From: Hoeflea ulvae
GTDB lineage: Bacteria > Pseudomonadota > Alphaproteobacteria > Rhizobiales > Rhizobiaceae
Assembly: GCF_026619435.1 (NCBI RefSeq)
Contig: NZ_JAOVZQ010000001.1
Span: 4,657,501-4,721,500, forward strand
Length of the DNA stretch: 64,000 nt
Reading direction: 5' to 3'
Shown one piece after another: positions 24,270-32,995 of this stretch (position 1 is the stretch's first letter; every line of letters begins with the position of its first letter). The translations under genes were made by a program, and so were the position numbers. The notes under the pieces are model-generated. The model saw only the letters and a program-made list of their open reading frames with translations. It searched no databases and was not told the DNA's origin.

Positions 24270-25736
24270 ATGAAACCTGACCGCAAAGATCTCGCACCCG
24301 GCCTCTCCATCAGCCGCATTCTGACCGGCCTCTGGCAGGTGGCCGACCAGGAGAAGGACGGCACCACGCTCGATCCCGTGGCAGGCGCCCGCGCACTCAC
24401 CGGTTATGCCGAAGCCGGCTTCGACACTTTCGACATGGCCGATCATTACGGCAGCGCCGAACTGATCACCGGCGAAATGCTGCGCGGCTGGAAGGGCGAG
24501 ACCCGCCCCAAAGCGTTTACCAAATGGTGCCCGGAACCAGGACCGATGACAGCCGAGATTGTCCGCGCCGGTGTCCAGCAAAGGCTCGACCGCCTCAGTG
24601 TCGACCGCGTTGACCTGCTGCAGTTTCACTGGTGGACATTCGAACACCCGGCCTGGCTCGACGCCCTGCATGAATTGACCCGGTTGCGGCAAGATGGGCT
24701 GATTGGCGAGATCGGCGTCACCAATTTCGATGCCGCGCACCTCAACCTGGCCCTGGCCGATGGCATTCCGCTGGTCTCCAACCAGGTCTCCTTCTCGCTG
24801 ATCGATCGCCGCGCGGCCGGGCATCTGGCGGAAACCTGCAGCAAACACAATGTGCAACTGCTCGCCTATGGCACCCTGTGCGGCGGCTTTCTGTCCGAAC
24901 GCTGGCTCGACAAGCCCGAACCCGAGTCGGTCGCCGACTGGAGCGGCTCGAAATATCTGCGCTTCATCCACGCCGCCGGTGGCTGGGATGCCTATCAGGG
25001 CATCCTCAGGGCAGCCAGCCAGATCGCCACCAAACACAAGGTCTCGATTTCCAACGTCGCCACCCGCTGGGTCCTCGAACATGCCCATGTCGCCGGCGCC
25101 ATTGTCGGGGCGCGATTGGGCGAGAACCAGCACCGCGCCGATAATCTGCGGCTGTTCCAGTTCGAACTCGACCGGGACGACCACGCATTGTTGGACCAGG
25201 CATTTGCGGCGACAACTCCAATTCCCGGTGATTGCGGCGATGAATACCGCCAGCCGCCGTTTCTCACTGCGTCAGGCGATCTCAGCCACCATCTGGCCGA
25301 AATGCCCAGCGCCATGGAGGCCGTCACCGATCCGGACAATCCGGACCGGGCGCGGGTCTTCTCCGGCTCGCTGTGGGAGCCGATCGCCGGCTATTGCCGG
25401 GCCTTGCGCGATAGCGACCGTATCGTTGTCTCGGGCACGACAGCCACCCACGGCGTCGACCATACCGTGGCGCTTGACGACGCCGGCGCGCAGACCACCT
25501 ACATTCTCGACAAGATCGCGGCTTCCGTGCGGGCGCTTGGCGGAGACCCGAAGGATATCCTGCGCACGCGGATGTATCTGCGCGGCGATGAAGATGTCGA
25601 GCCCGCGGCACGCGCTCACGGGCTGCGCTTCACCACCAATCCACCGGCCAACACCACATTCCTGGTGGGCAATCTGATCGGCGACTTCCGGGTCGAGATC
25701 GAAGCCGAGGCGGTCGTCAGCAAGAAACGCGGATAG
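24270..25736 (+). CDS. Aldo/keto reductase fused to a RidA-like domain
   Basis: 488-residue cytoplasmic two-domain protein. Residues 1 to about 335 are an aldo/keto reductase with the tetrad in FDMADHYGSAE (Asp, Tyr), KAFTKWCPE (Lys) and LLQFHWW (His). Residues about 363-488 are a RidA (YjgF/YER057c) domain, seen from VFSGSLWEPIAGYCRA through VVSGTTATHG and ILRTRMYLRG to RVEIEAEAVV. RidA removes reactive enamines, and its key Arg lies in a PARS-type motif; here the motif reads PANTT with Asn461. The domain is thus probably not a standard imine deaminase. The two fused domains suggest a coupled chemistry on the imported substrate. The first domain is paralogous to 18671-19723. Confidence 0.85.
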   Translation: MKPDRKDLAPGLSISRILTGLWQVADQEKDGTTLDPVAGARALTGYAEAGFDTFDMADHYGSAELITGEMLRGWKGETRPKAFTKWCPEPGPMTAEIVRAGVQQRLDRLSVDRVDLLQFHWWTFEHPAWLDALHELTRLRQDGLIGEIGVTNFDAAHLNLALADGIPLVSNQVSFSLIDRRAAGHLAETCSKHNVQLLAYGTLCGGFLSERWLDKPEPESVADWSGSKYLRFIHAAGGWDAYQGILRAASQIATKHKVSISNVATRWVLEHAHVAGAIVGARLGENQHRADNLRLFQFELDRDDHALLDQAFAATTPIPGDCGDEYRQPPFLTASGDLSHHLAEMPSAMEAVTDPDNPDRARVFSGSLWEPIAGYCRALRDSDRIVVSGTTATHGVDHTVALDDAGAQTTYILDKIAASVRALGGDPKDILRTRMYLRGDEDVEPAARAHGLRFTTNPPANTTFLVGNLIGDFRVEIEAEAVVSKKRG

Positions 25737-25780
25737 TCGCTCCAGACCTCAGATCCCGAGCCTGTCGCGCAGAAGCGCCC

Positions 25781-27025
25781 TCAAAACCGGTCAACACGAT
25801 AGGGTTCCAGATCCACATTGGTTTGACGCCGCGAGGCAAGGTCAGCAACCATCCGTGCGATTTTGGGGCCGATCGTCAACCCGACATGCTGCCCGCCATA
25901 AGCATGCACGACATTGGGTGCGTTCACTGACTCTCCCACAACAGGAAGGCTGTCGGGTGTTGTCGGCCTGCGCCCCATCCATACCTTCTGGTATTCGAAT
26001 TGGAGACCCGGATAGACTCTTCTCATATGTCTCGTGAGCAAATCCGTTGGTGCCTTCGCTGCGGGAGCATCCGACCCGCCGAATTCGACAACCCCAGCCG
26101 CCCGCAAGGCTCCTGCCATCGGAGTGACAACGAATTTGGCATCGGTAATCACATAGGGTTGTGGTGCGCTAAAATTCGGGTTGTGCATCGAGACATGATA
26201 GCCGCGTTCCGCCTCCAGTTTGACCGATACGCCCAGTTTGCGGGACAATTTCGCCGACCAGGCACCGGCACACAAAATGATCTTCTCACCCTGCAGTACC
26301 TCGCCTTCCGGCAGGGTCAGGCTGGGTTTCATGCCAGCTCTGATATCCACAACCTCGGCACGCTTGAATCGCCCCCCTTGCGCCAGGAAGTGATCGAACA
26401 AAGCAGCGACATAGGATCCGGGCGAGCTGATCCAGGCAAAGTCCTTGAAGACAGCACCGAAGGTGTAGGAAGGACCAAGATGCGGATCGCGTTCAACCAG
26501 TTGCTCCCGGTCCAGATGTCCAGGAACCAAACCGTATTTCTCGCGAATCGAGTTTCCGAGACGATTGGCATCAAAATCCGCTCTGGATCGGTAAAGCTCC
26601 ACCAGTTCACCGGTTTCGATGAAATCTGCTGCAGGCGTTCCCTTGGCCAAATTCTGATGCTGCTCAACGGCGTCGTGGGTCAGTGACGAAAGGCTCGCCG
26701 CGATCTCCATGACCTTGTCGACGTTTCCGTTGCGCAAATATGGGACAAGCCAGGGCAGCAATCGCGGCAGATAGCGCCAGCGCAAGAACAGCGGTGAATC
26801 TGGGTCCAGCAACATGCCCGGCGCCTTTGCCAGAAGTCCGGGCATGGATACCGGAAGGACCGATGTATTGGCTAACAACCCGGCATTTCCATATGACGTC
26901 TGATCCGGATCTCCGGGGGAGACGCGATCAACCAGCGTCACGCTCCAGCCATCGCGGCGCAGCCATTCCGCCGCGCACACTCCGGTGATTCCGCCTCCAA
27001 CGACAAGAATTGGTCTGGCTTGCAT
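25781..27025 (-). CDS. FAD-dependent amino acid oxidoreductase (DadA-like)
   Basis: 414-residue flavoprotein of the DAO/DadA family, which oxidises D-amino acids or secondary amines. The N-terminal dinucleotide fold is ILVVGGGITGVCAAEWL, and the C-terminal FAD contact is NVVHAYGGQHVGLTIGP. AGGAG lies 10 bases before the start. It is the last gene of the importer-oxidoreductase operon, 32 bases after the previous gene. Base composition seems a little less GC-rich than its neighbours by eye, which could mean a separate acquisition; this was not computed. The substrate may be a secondary amine or D-amino acid released by the upstream enzymes. Confidence 0.82.
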   Translation of the reverse strand: MQARPILVVGGGITGVCAAEWLRRDGWSVTLVDRVSPGDPDQTSYGNAGLLANTSVLPVSMPGLLAKAPGMLLDPDSPLFLRWRYLPRLLPWLVPYLRNGNVDKVMEIAASLSSLTHDAVEQHQNLAKGTPAADFIETGELVELYRSRADFDANRLGNSIREKYGLVPGHLDREQLVERDPHLGPSYTFGAVFKDFAWISSPGSYVAALFDHFLAQGGRFKRAEVVDIRAGMKPSLTLPEGEVLQGEKIILCAGAWSAKLSRKLGVSVKLEAERGYHVSMHNPNFSAPQPYVITDAKFVVTPMAGALRAAGVVEFGGSDAPAAKAPTDLLTRHMRRVYPGLQFEYQKVWMGRRPTTPDSLPVVGESVNAPNVVHAYGGQHVGLTIGPKIARMVADLASRRQTNVDLEPYRVDRF

Positions 27026-27057
27026 TATCCGTTGATCTCCTATTCAGAACCCCCAAC

Positions 27058-28362
27058 TCAGATTCCAAGTCGGTCCCGCAACCGGTAGACCGCCACGGAG
27101 GGTGCCAGGAACCACGGATTTCCGGTATAGAAAGGCTGCGTCCTGAACGGGATCTGGCTGAAGGCGCCGAGGTCTTCGTCGATGCCGGCTGCGGCCTTGC
27201 CGACTTTCGCGCCGAGATAGCCGGCCATGCCGACACCCGAGCCGCAATAGCCCATGGCATAGAAGAGATTGTTGTCCTCGCCGCAATGCATCAGCGTGTC
27301 GAAGGTAAAGGCCACGATGCCGGCCCAGGAATGGCTGATGCGCGTTGCCCCGAGCTCGGGAAACAGCCGCACCAGTTCCGCCAGCAGTTTCGGCCCGCTC
27401 TTGCGCGGATCGGTTTCCTGCAGCGACACGCGGCCGCCGAACAGGATCCGCTTCCGGTCCGGCGATGGCCGGTAGTAATAGACCAGCTTGCGGGTGTCGG
27501 AGAGCACGCGATTGGTCGGAAACAACCGGTCCATCACGTCCTTTGCAATTTCCTCTGTGGCAATCACATAGGACCCGATCGGGATCACCCGACGCTGTTG
27601 CCAGGGCGTCAGCGGGCCGGTGTAGCCATTGGTGGCGATGATCACCTTCCCGGCGCGGATCCGCCCCTTGTCGGTCGAGACCTCGAAGGCCTCCCCGCTG
27701 CGCTCGAGCTCATTGACCCGGCAGTGGCTGACAATGCGCGCACCGGCGGCAATTGCCACCTTCAACAACCCGGCATGATATTTTCCGGGATCTATGCTGG
27801 AGTGCCGCGGAAAGACGATCCCGCCATAATAGGCTTCGGTGCCAAGTTCGGTGCGCAACTGGCTGCGCGGAACCATGAAGGCTTCGGTGTCGAAACCGGG
27901 ATGGCTGATTTCGCAGTCGCGCGCCAGCTTGTCATATTGCCGTCCGGTATGGGCGCCATGGAAACGGCCGACCATGCCGAAATCGCAATCGATATCCTCG
28001 TCGCTGACGAAATTGGTCACGTGATCGAGCGAGGCCTGACCTTCCTTGAGAATCTCGATCGCCCGCGCAACACCGTAGCGCTGCGACAGCGCTGAAAACG
28101 AGGGTTTGACGCTGGTCGAAATCTGTCCGCCATTGCGGGTGCTGCAGCCGAAGCCGGCCGCTTCCGCGTCGACGACGACGGTTTCAAGCCCGGCCCGCGC
28201 CGTCTGCACAGCCGCATGCAGGCCGGTGTATCCGGCTCCGATGATCACCACATCCGCAGTGGCAGGCAGACCTGCCTGGCCGTCAGCCGGTCTCGGGCTG
28301 GCGTCCCACCAATAGGGCGCTGCCTTGAAATCGGGACTGAAGCAGTCGTCTGGTTGCGTCAT
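27058..28362 (-). CDS. FAD-dependent oxidoreductase (PuuB/gamma-glutamylputrescine oxidase-like)
   Basis: 434-residue flavoprotein of the DAO superfamily. The typical PuuB-type opening APYWWDASPRP precedes the FAD fold DVVIIGAGYTGLHAAVQTA, and GFGCSTRNGGQIS is the next conserved stretch. ATNGYTGPLTPW and AMGYCGSGVGMAGYLG follow later. Relatives oxidise gamma-glutamylputrescine or other amines. It starts 2 bases after the GMC-oxidoreductase stop, and with the PotDABC-type importer upstream the context suggests polyamine or amino-alcohol oxidation. No gamma-glutamylputrescine synthetase or dehydrogenase is adjacent, so the classical Puu pathway is not complete here. Confidence 0.83.
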   Translation of the reverse strand: MTQPDDCFSPDFKAAPYWWDASPRPADGQAGLPATADVVIIGAGYTGLHAAVQTARAGLETVVVDAEAAGFGCSTRNGGQISTSVKPSFSALSQRYGVARAIEILKEGQASLDHVTNFVSDEDIDCDFGMVGRFHGAHTGRQYDKLARDCEISHPGFDTEAFMVPRSQLRTELGTEAYYGGIVFPRHSSIDPGKYHAGLLKVAIAAGARIVSHCRVNELERSGEAFEVSTDKGRIRAGKVIIATNGYTGPLTPWQQRRVIPIGSYVIATEEIAKDVMDRLFPTNRVLSDTRKLVYYYRPSPDRKRILFGGRVSLQETDPRKSGPKLLAELVRLFPELGATRISHSWAGIVAFTFDTLMHCGEDNNLFYAMGYCGSGVGMAGYLGAKVGKAAAGIDEDLGAFSQIPFRTQPFYTGNPWFLAPSVAVYRLRDRLGI

Positions 28363-28363
28363 C

Positions 28364-29986
28364 TTAGGCTCCCGCCTGGTCGGAAAGGATCATGTCCGCC
28401 CCTTTTTCCGCCACCATGATTGTCGGCGCATTGGTGTTGCCCGATGTCACGGTCGGAAACACCGAAGCATCGATCACCCGCAGATGTGACAGCCCGTGAA
28501 CCTGAAGCCGCGCATTGACCACATTGTGGGTCTCGTCCTCTCCCATCCGGCAGGTGCTGACCGGGTGGAACACGGTGCCGGCCCGCGCACGGATATCGGC
28601 GATCATTTCCTCGTCCGTCTCCACCTGCCGCCCGGGACGGATTTCCTCTTCGAGGATCTCGGCGAAGGCCGGGGCCTGGGCCAGTTTGCGCAAGAACCGC
28701 ACGCCTTCCAGTTGCTCGGCGACATCGTGATTGGTCGACAGGTAATTGGGATGAATCGCCGGCGTGTCGAACGGATCGGCGGATCTGAGTTCCAGATGGC
28801 CGCGACTCGTCGGCCGGGTCGGCTGGGTTCCCATGATCACGCCGGAGAACGGGTCCGGACTCATCAAGGGCCGCTTGCCCGGAGGCGCCTTGGTGTAGCT
28901 GACCGGCGAAAAATAGAGCTGCATGTTGGGCCGGTCCAGCTCCGGCCGCGTGCGAATGAACCCGCCACCCTGGTTGACCCCGAGCGACAGCGGTCCGCGG
29001 CGGCGCAGCACATAATCGATGCCGTGCCGCAATTTCCCGAGCAACGGTCTCAATTCATCATTGAGCGTGCGCACCCTCGCCCTGTAGGTGTGGTCGATAC
29101 ACAGATGATCCTGCAGATGCCGGCCCACATTCGGCTGCGCGTGCACCACATCGATCCCTTGCCGCCTGAGCACGTCTGCGGGACCGACGCCTGACAGCAT
29201 CAGCAGTTGCGGCGAATTCACCGATCCGCCCGACACGATGACCTCGCGTCCGGCCAGGACCTGCTCGACCGTGCCGTTGCGGACATATTCGACGCCGGTC
29301 GCCCGCGTCCCGTCAAACAGGATCCGTGTCGCATGGGCGCGCGAGATGACCGTCAGGTTTCGCCGTTTGCGGGCCGGGTGCAGATAGGCGCGTGCCGCCG
29401 ACATCCGGAACCCGCCCTTGGCGGTGTTCTGGTACAGCCCGATGCCCTCATTGCTGGCCGCGTTGAAATCCGGATTGTAGACCAGACCGCATTGCTCGCC
29501 GGCCCGGACAAAATTCTGGCAGGTCGGATGCAGGTCCTGATCCATGGTCGAGACATATAACGGCCCGTCGCCACCGCGCCACTCCGTTGCACCCTGATCG
29601 CTGGTCTCGCTCTTTTTGAAATAGGGCAGCACGTCGTTCCAGCCCCAGCCCGGATTGCCCATGGCTTGCCAGTCGTCGAAGTCACCGTGATGGCCACGGA
29701 TATAGACCATGGCATTGATCGACGAAGAGCCGCCGATCACCTTGCCGCGCGGCCAGTAGCTGACGCGGTTGTCGGTTCCGGGGTCGGGTTCGGAGCGGTA
29801 CATCCAGTTGATGCGCTTGTCGTAAAACGCCATGCCGTAGCCGATCGGCATCCAGATCTTGAAATTGCTGTCATGGCCACCGGCCTCGAGCAGCAGCACT
29901 GAATATCTGCCGTTTTCGGTCAGCCGGTTTGCCAGCACGCAACCAGCCGAACCTGCGCCAACAATCACAAAGTCATAAGTCTGCAC
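28364..29986 (-). CDS. GMC-family FAD oxidoreductase (choline dehydrogenase-like)
   Basis: 540-residue flavoprotein oxidising alcohols. FAD-binding starts at [21 protein letters not shown] signature 1 is around [18 protein letters not shown] and signature 2 around [16 protein letters not shown]. The C-terminal catalytic pair is His in [11 protein letters not shown] and Asn in [10 protein letters not shown]. Relatives include choline and polyethylene-glycol dehydrogenases. A membrane signal is not seen. It lies between the importer and the amine oxidases in one operon, so the imported compound may be an amino alcohol; choline itself is not proven. Confidence 0.87.
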   Translation of the reverse strand: MQTYDFVIVGAGSAGCVLANRLTENGRYSVLLLEAGGHDSNFKIWMPIGYGMAFYDKRINWMYRSEPDPGTDNRVSYWPRGKVIGGSSSINAMVYIRGHHGDFDDWQAMGNPGWGWNDVLPYFKKSETSDQGATEWRGGDGPLYVSTMDQDLHPTCQNFVRAGEQCGLVYNPDFNAASNEGIGLYQNTAKGGFRMSAARAYLHPARKRRNLTVISRAHATRILFDGTRATGVEYVRNGTVEQVLAGREVIVSGGSVNSPQLLMLSGVGPADVLRRQGIDVVHAQPNVGRHLQDHLCIDHTYRARVRTLNDELRPLLGKLRHGIDYVLRRRGPLSLGVNQGGGFIRTRPELDRPNMQLYFSPVSYTKAPPGKRPLMSPDPFSGVIMGTQPTRPTSRGHLELRSADPFDTPAIHPNYLSTNHDVAEQLEGVRFLRKLAQAPAFAEILEEEIRPGRQVETDEEMIADIRARAGTVFHPVSTCRMGEDETHNVVNARLQVHGLSHLRVIDASVFPTVTSGNTNAPTIMVAEKGADMILSDQAGA

Positions 29987-30014
29987 GGGAAGCGCCAGTC
30001 TTTGGTTTCAGGGC

Positions 30015-30872
30015 TCAGGTTTGGGGTTTGTCGCGTTGCACCAGAATGGAAACCAGGGCGAGAAGCGCCGAGCCGACCATCAGGAAGAATGACACTGCAT
30101 TAAGAACGGGCGTCGAGCCGACCTTGGCCATCCGGTCATACATGGTGATTGTCAATGGCGCTTCCGAGCCGACCAGAAACAGCGTCGTGTTGAAGTTCTC
30201 GAACGACACCAGGAACGCCACGATTCCCGCAGCCGCCATGGCCGGAAACAGATATGGCAGGGTGATCGTCCTGAGCACCCGCACTCGGCTGGCGCCAAGA
30301 TTGAAGGCGGCTTCTTCCATCGATTCATCAAATTTCTTCAGCCGGGCGATGATCACCAGCGAGGTAATCGTGGTGATGAAGGAGAACTGTCCCAGAACCA
30401 CCAGGATGATGCCGGGGCGCAGGAAATCCAGATCCAGAGACAGTGCCTCTTCCGCCCCATTGGCTATGTTGCTGGCCAGCAGCAGGATCGAGATGCCGAG
30501 AATGACGCCGGGAATGACCAGCGGCAGCACCATCATGATGTAGAAGAAATCCTTCGCAGGAAATTTGCAGCGCACGAACAGGAAGGCATTGCAGGTGCCG
30601 ACAAAAACCGACAGCAGCGACACGAAGCTGGCGATCACGAAGGAATAATAGAGCCCCCGCAGCAGCCGGCGGTCATGAAACATCCCGAGCTTCGGCTCGG
30701 TGTCATTGAAGAACCAGTCAAGCGTGAAGCCCTGCCAGGGCAGCGACGGAAAAAGGGAATCGTTGAAGGCAAACATGCCTGCCGCAACCAGGGGCGCCGC
30801 CAGAAACAGGAAGAACGCGAAGACATAAAGCCGGTAGCTGGTCAGAAATGCGGTATTGGGTTTGATCGCCAT
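30015..30872 (-). CDS. Spermidine/putrescine-type ABC permease (PotC type)
   Basis: 285-residue inner-membrane permease with six predicted helices. The coupling loop is seen in EEAAFNLGASRVRVLRTITLP. The stop codon of the upstream permease overlaps the start by one base (TGATG), so the two are translated together. It pairs with the PotB-type subunit at 30872-31741 and with the ATPase and binding protein upstream in the operon. Unlike the permease at 1465-2643, it has normal length and no extra N-terminal domain. Confidence 0.9.
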   Translation of the reverse strand: MAIKPNTAFLTSYRLYVFAFFLFLAAPLVAAGMFAFNDSLFPSLPWQGFTLDWFFNDTEPKLGMFHDRRLLRGLYYSFVIASFVSLLSVFVGTCNAFLFVRCKFPAKDFFYIMMVLPLVIPGVILGISILLLASNIANGAEEALSLDLDFLRPGIILVVLGQFSFITTITSLVIIARLKKFDESMEEAAFNLGASRVRVLRTITLPYLFPAMAAAGIVAFLVSFENFNTTLFLVGSEAPLTITMYDRMAKVGSTPVLNAVSFFLMVGSALLALVSILVQRDKPQT

Positions 30873-31741
30873 CAGCTTCTCGCCACTGTGCTGTTAAGTG
30901 TCTGTCCGGACAGTTTCAGCCCACCCCAGATAACCAGCGATGTAAATGCCAGCAGCAGGAAGCCGAACGCCGCACCGGCTTCCCAATTGTAGCGGGTGAT
31001 GAACTGGTCATAGATCTGCTCGGTGAACCAGCTGGAGTTCTTGCCGCCCAGAAGGATCGGCGTCAGGTAGCTGCCAGCCGTGAGCATGAAGACCACGATG
31101 CAGCCGGAGACGATGCCGGGCATGGCATAGGGGATGATGATCCGGCGCAGCACGGTCGGACCGTTGCCGCCAAGATTGTAACCGGCCTCGATCATGGAAT
31201 CGTCCATGCCATCCAGCGTCGAGACCAGCGGCACGATCATGAACAAGATCACGGTGTAAACCAGACCGACAATGACAGTCGCATCATTGTACAGGAATTC
31301 GATCGGCGTGTTGATCAATCCGGCCCATTGCAGGCTGCTGGAAATAATGCCGGTTTCCCGGAGCAGAAGGATCCACCCGAAGGCGCGGATCAGGTCGCTG
31401 ACCCACAGCGGAATCAGGCACATCAGGAACAGCGCGCCGCGGGTCCTGTTGCCGGCGATCTTGGCGATGTAATAGGCAATCGGAAACCCCAGCAGCAATG
31501 CCAGCGCGGTCACCAGCAGCGACATCGAACCGGTTCGGATCAGCGTGTTCCAGTATATCGGCTCGGCGAAGAAATTGATGTAGTTGCCAAGCCCGAATTC
31601 ATACATCCTTGGCCCGACCTTCTCCTGCACGGAGATGTAGAACATCCCCAGATGCGGCAGGATGATCAGCAGCACGATCCACAGCGCAAAGGGTGCAAAC
31701 AGCAGGATGAGCGACAGCCGCTTGATGTCGTTTTGCATCAT
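30872..31741 (-). CDS. Spermidine/putrescine-type ABC permease (PotB type)
   Basis: 289-residue inner-membrane permease. It shows PotB-type features: a first helix in LILLFAPFALWIVLLIILP, WVSDLIRAFGWILLLRETG and the coupling loop EAGYNLGGNGPTVLRRIIIP. It is 10 bases after the ATPase gene and overlaps the PotC-type gene by one base. It is of normal length and lacks the duplicated insert found in the PotB-type protein at 3-1460. Confidence 0.9.
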   Translation of the reverse strand: MMQNDIKRLSLILLFAPFALWIVLLIILPHLGMFYISVQEKVGPRMYEFGLGNYINFFAEPIYWNTLIRTGSMSLLVTALALLLGFPIAYYIAKIAGNRTRGALFLMCLIPLWVSDLIRAFGWILLLRETGIISSSLQWAGLINTPIEFLYNDATVIVGLVYTVILFMIVPLVSTLDGMDDSMIEAGYNLGGNGPTVLRRIIIPYAMPGIVSGCIVVFMLTAGSYLTPILLGGKNSSWFTEQIYDQFITRYNWEAGAAFGFLLLAFTSLVIWGGLKLSGQTLNSTVARS

Positions 31742-31751
31742 CGGATCGCCC

Positions 31752-32885
31752 TCAAACCGTAAAGCTCATGGTCTGTTCGGCCGACCATGAAAGCGTGACG
31801 TGATCTTTTGGCTTGAGGTCCTGGGTTCCGCCGGTCAGCACCACGTCGGCCTCGATCAGCTCACCCGCCTGGTCGCGGACCAGAACCCGGCTGTTGGCGC
31901 CGTTGAACAGGATGCTGTCGATCCTGCCTTCGATTACATTCTGGCCGCCGGCGGATCGTGCGGCTGTCCCGTCGGATCGCTCCGCGGTGATGAATTCCGG
32001 GCGGACAAAGGCGCTGACCGCATCACCGACACTCGGCGCCTTGCCGCCACGCACGGAGCCGCGCATCGTCAGTCCGGCTTCTGTTTCAACCTCGACCGTG
32101 CCGCCTTCAACCCGCGCGACGCGTCCGGCCCAGCGGTTGGTGTCGCCGACAAAGCCGGCGACAAACGCCGCCGACGGCTTGTGATAGAGTTCCTGCGGCG
32201 TGCCGATCTGGACAAATTTGCCCTCGTTCATGATCGCCACATTGTCCGACATGACCAAAGCTTCCGACTGGTCGTGGGTGATGTAGACGAATGTCGTGTC
32301 GAACTGGTGCTGCAGCAGCTTCAGTTCGATCTTCATGGCTTCGCGCAGCTTCAGGTCGAGCGCGCCGAGCGGCTCGTCGAGCAGCAGCACATCGGGGTCG
32401 AGCACCATGCAGCGGGCAATGGCGATGCGCTGCTTCTGGCCGCCCGAAAGCTGGGTGATTTCACGGTTTGCAACATCGGGCAGGGAAATGCGTTCCAGAA
32501 CATCATGCACCTTGGTGCGGATTTCCTCTTTCGACGCTCCGGCACAGCGCAGGCCATAGGCGATGTTTTCATAGACATTCATCATCGGAAACAGCGCCAG
32601 ATGCTGGAACACCATCTTCACATTGCGCCGGTTCGGCGGCGTGCCGATCACCGACTTGCCCTTGATCTGGATATCGCCGGAGGTCGGGGATTCAAATCCC
32701 GCGATCATCCGCATCAGTGTGGTCTTGCCACATCCCGACGGCCCGAGGATGGAAAAGAACGATCCCTTGGGGATCTCGAATGAGACATCATCGACAGCTC
32801 GCACGGAACCGAAATGTTTCTTGACCTGGACACATTCCAGATCGTTCTCGGTGGTTGCCAGGTCATGTCCGGTGTTTGAATGCAT
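31752..32885 (-). CDS. Spermidine/putrescine-type ABC ATPase (PotA type)
   Basis: 377-residue cytoplasmic ATPase. Walker A GPSGCGKTT is at residues 48-56, followed by signature LSGGQKQRIAIARCM, Walker B VLLLDEPLGALD and switch His in VYITHDQSEALVMS. A C-terminal TOBE domain of about 110 residues, with the RPEFITAE stretch, completes the PotA architecture. It sits 110 bases downstream of the binding-protein gene, separated by a hairpin. Confidence 0.92.
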   Translation of the reverse strand: MHSNTGHDLATTENDLECVQVKKHFGSVRAVDDVSFEIPKGSFFSILGPSGCGKTTLMRMIAGFESPTSGDIQIKGKSVIGTPPNRRNVKMVFQHLALFPMMNVYENIAYGLRCAGASKEEIRTKVHDVLERISLPDVANREITQLSGGQKQRIAIARCMVLDPDVLLLDEPLGALDLKLREAMKIELKLLQHQFDTTFVYITHDQSEALVMSDNVAIMNEGKFVQIGTPQELYHKPSAAFVAGFVGDTNRWAGRVARVEGGTVEVETEAGLTMRGSVRGGKAPSVGDAVSAFVRPEFITAERSDGTAARSAGGQNVIEGRIDSILFNGANSRVLVRDQAGELIEADVVLTGGTQDLKPKDHVTLSWSAEQTMSFTV

Positions 32886-32927
32886 CGAGTGCCCAGTGCA
32901 GTGACGTCAGAGATCTTTTGAAGGTTT

Positions 32928-32965
32928 TGATGCGGCTGTACAAATTGGATTGCGCAGCCGCATCA
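32928..32965 (-). other. Intercistronic hairpin between binding-protein and ATPase genes
   Basis: Arms TGATGCGGCTG and CAGCCGCATCA (11 bp, perfect) enclose a 16-base loop. No T-tract follows on the transcribed strand, so it is more likely a stabiliser of the binding-protein message or a partial terminator than a full stop. Confidence 0.5.
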
Positions 32966-32995
32966 TGTCACGAAGATATGTTCGGGGTGCCGGGC

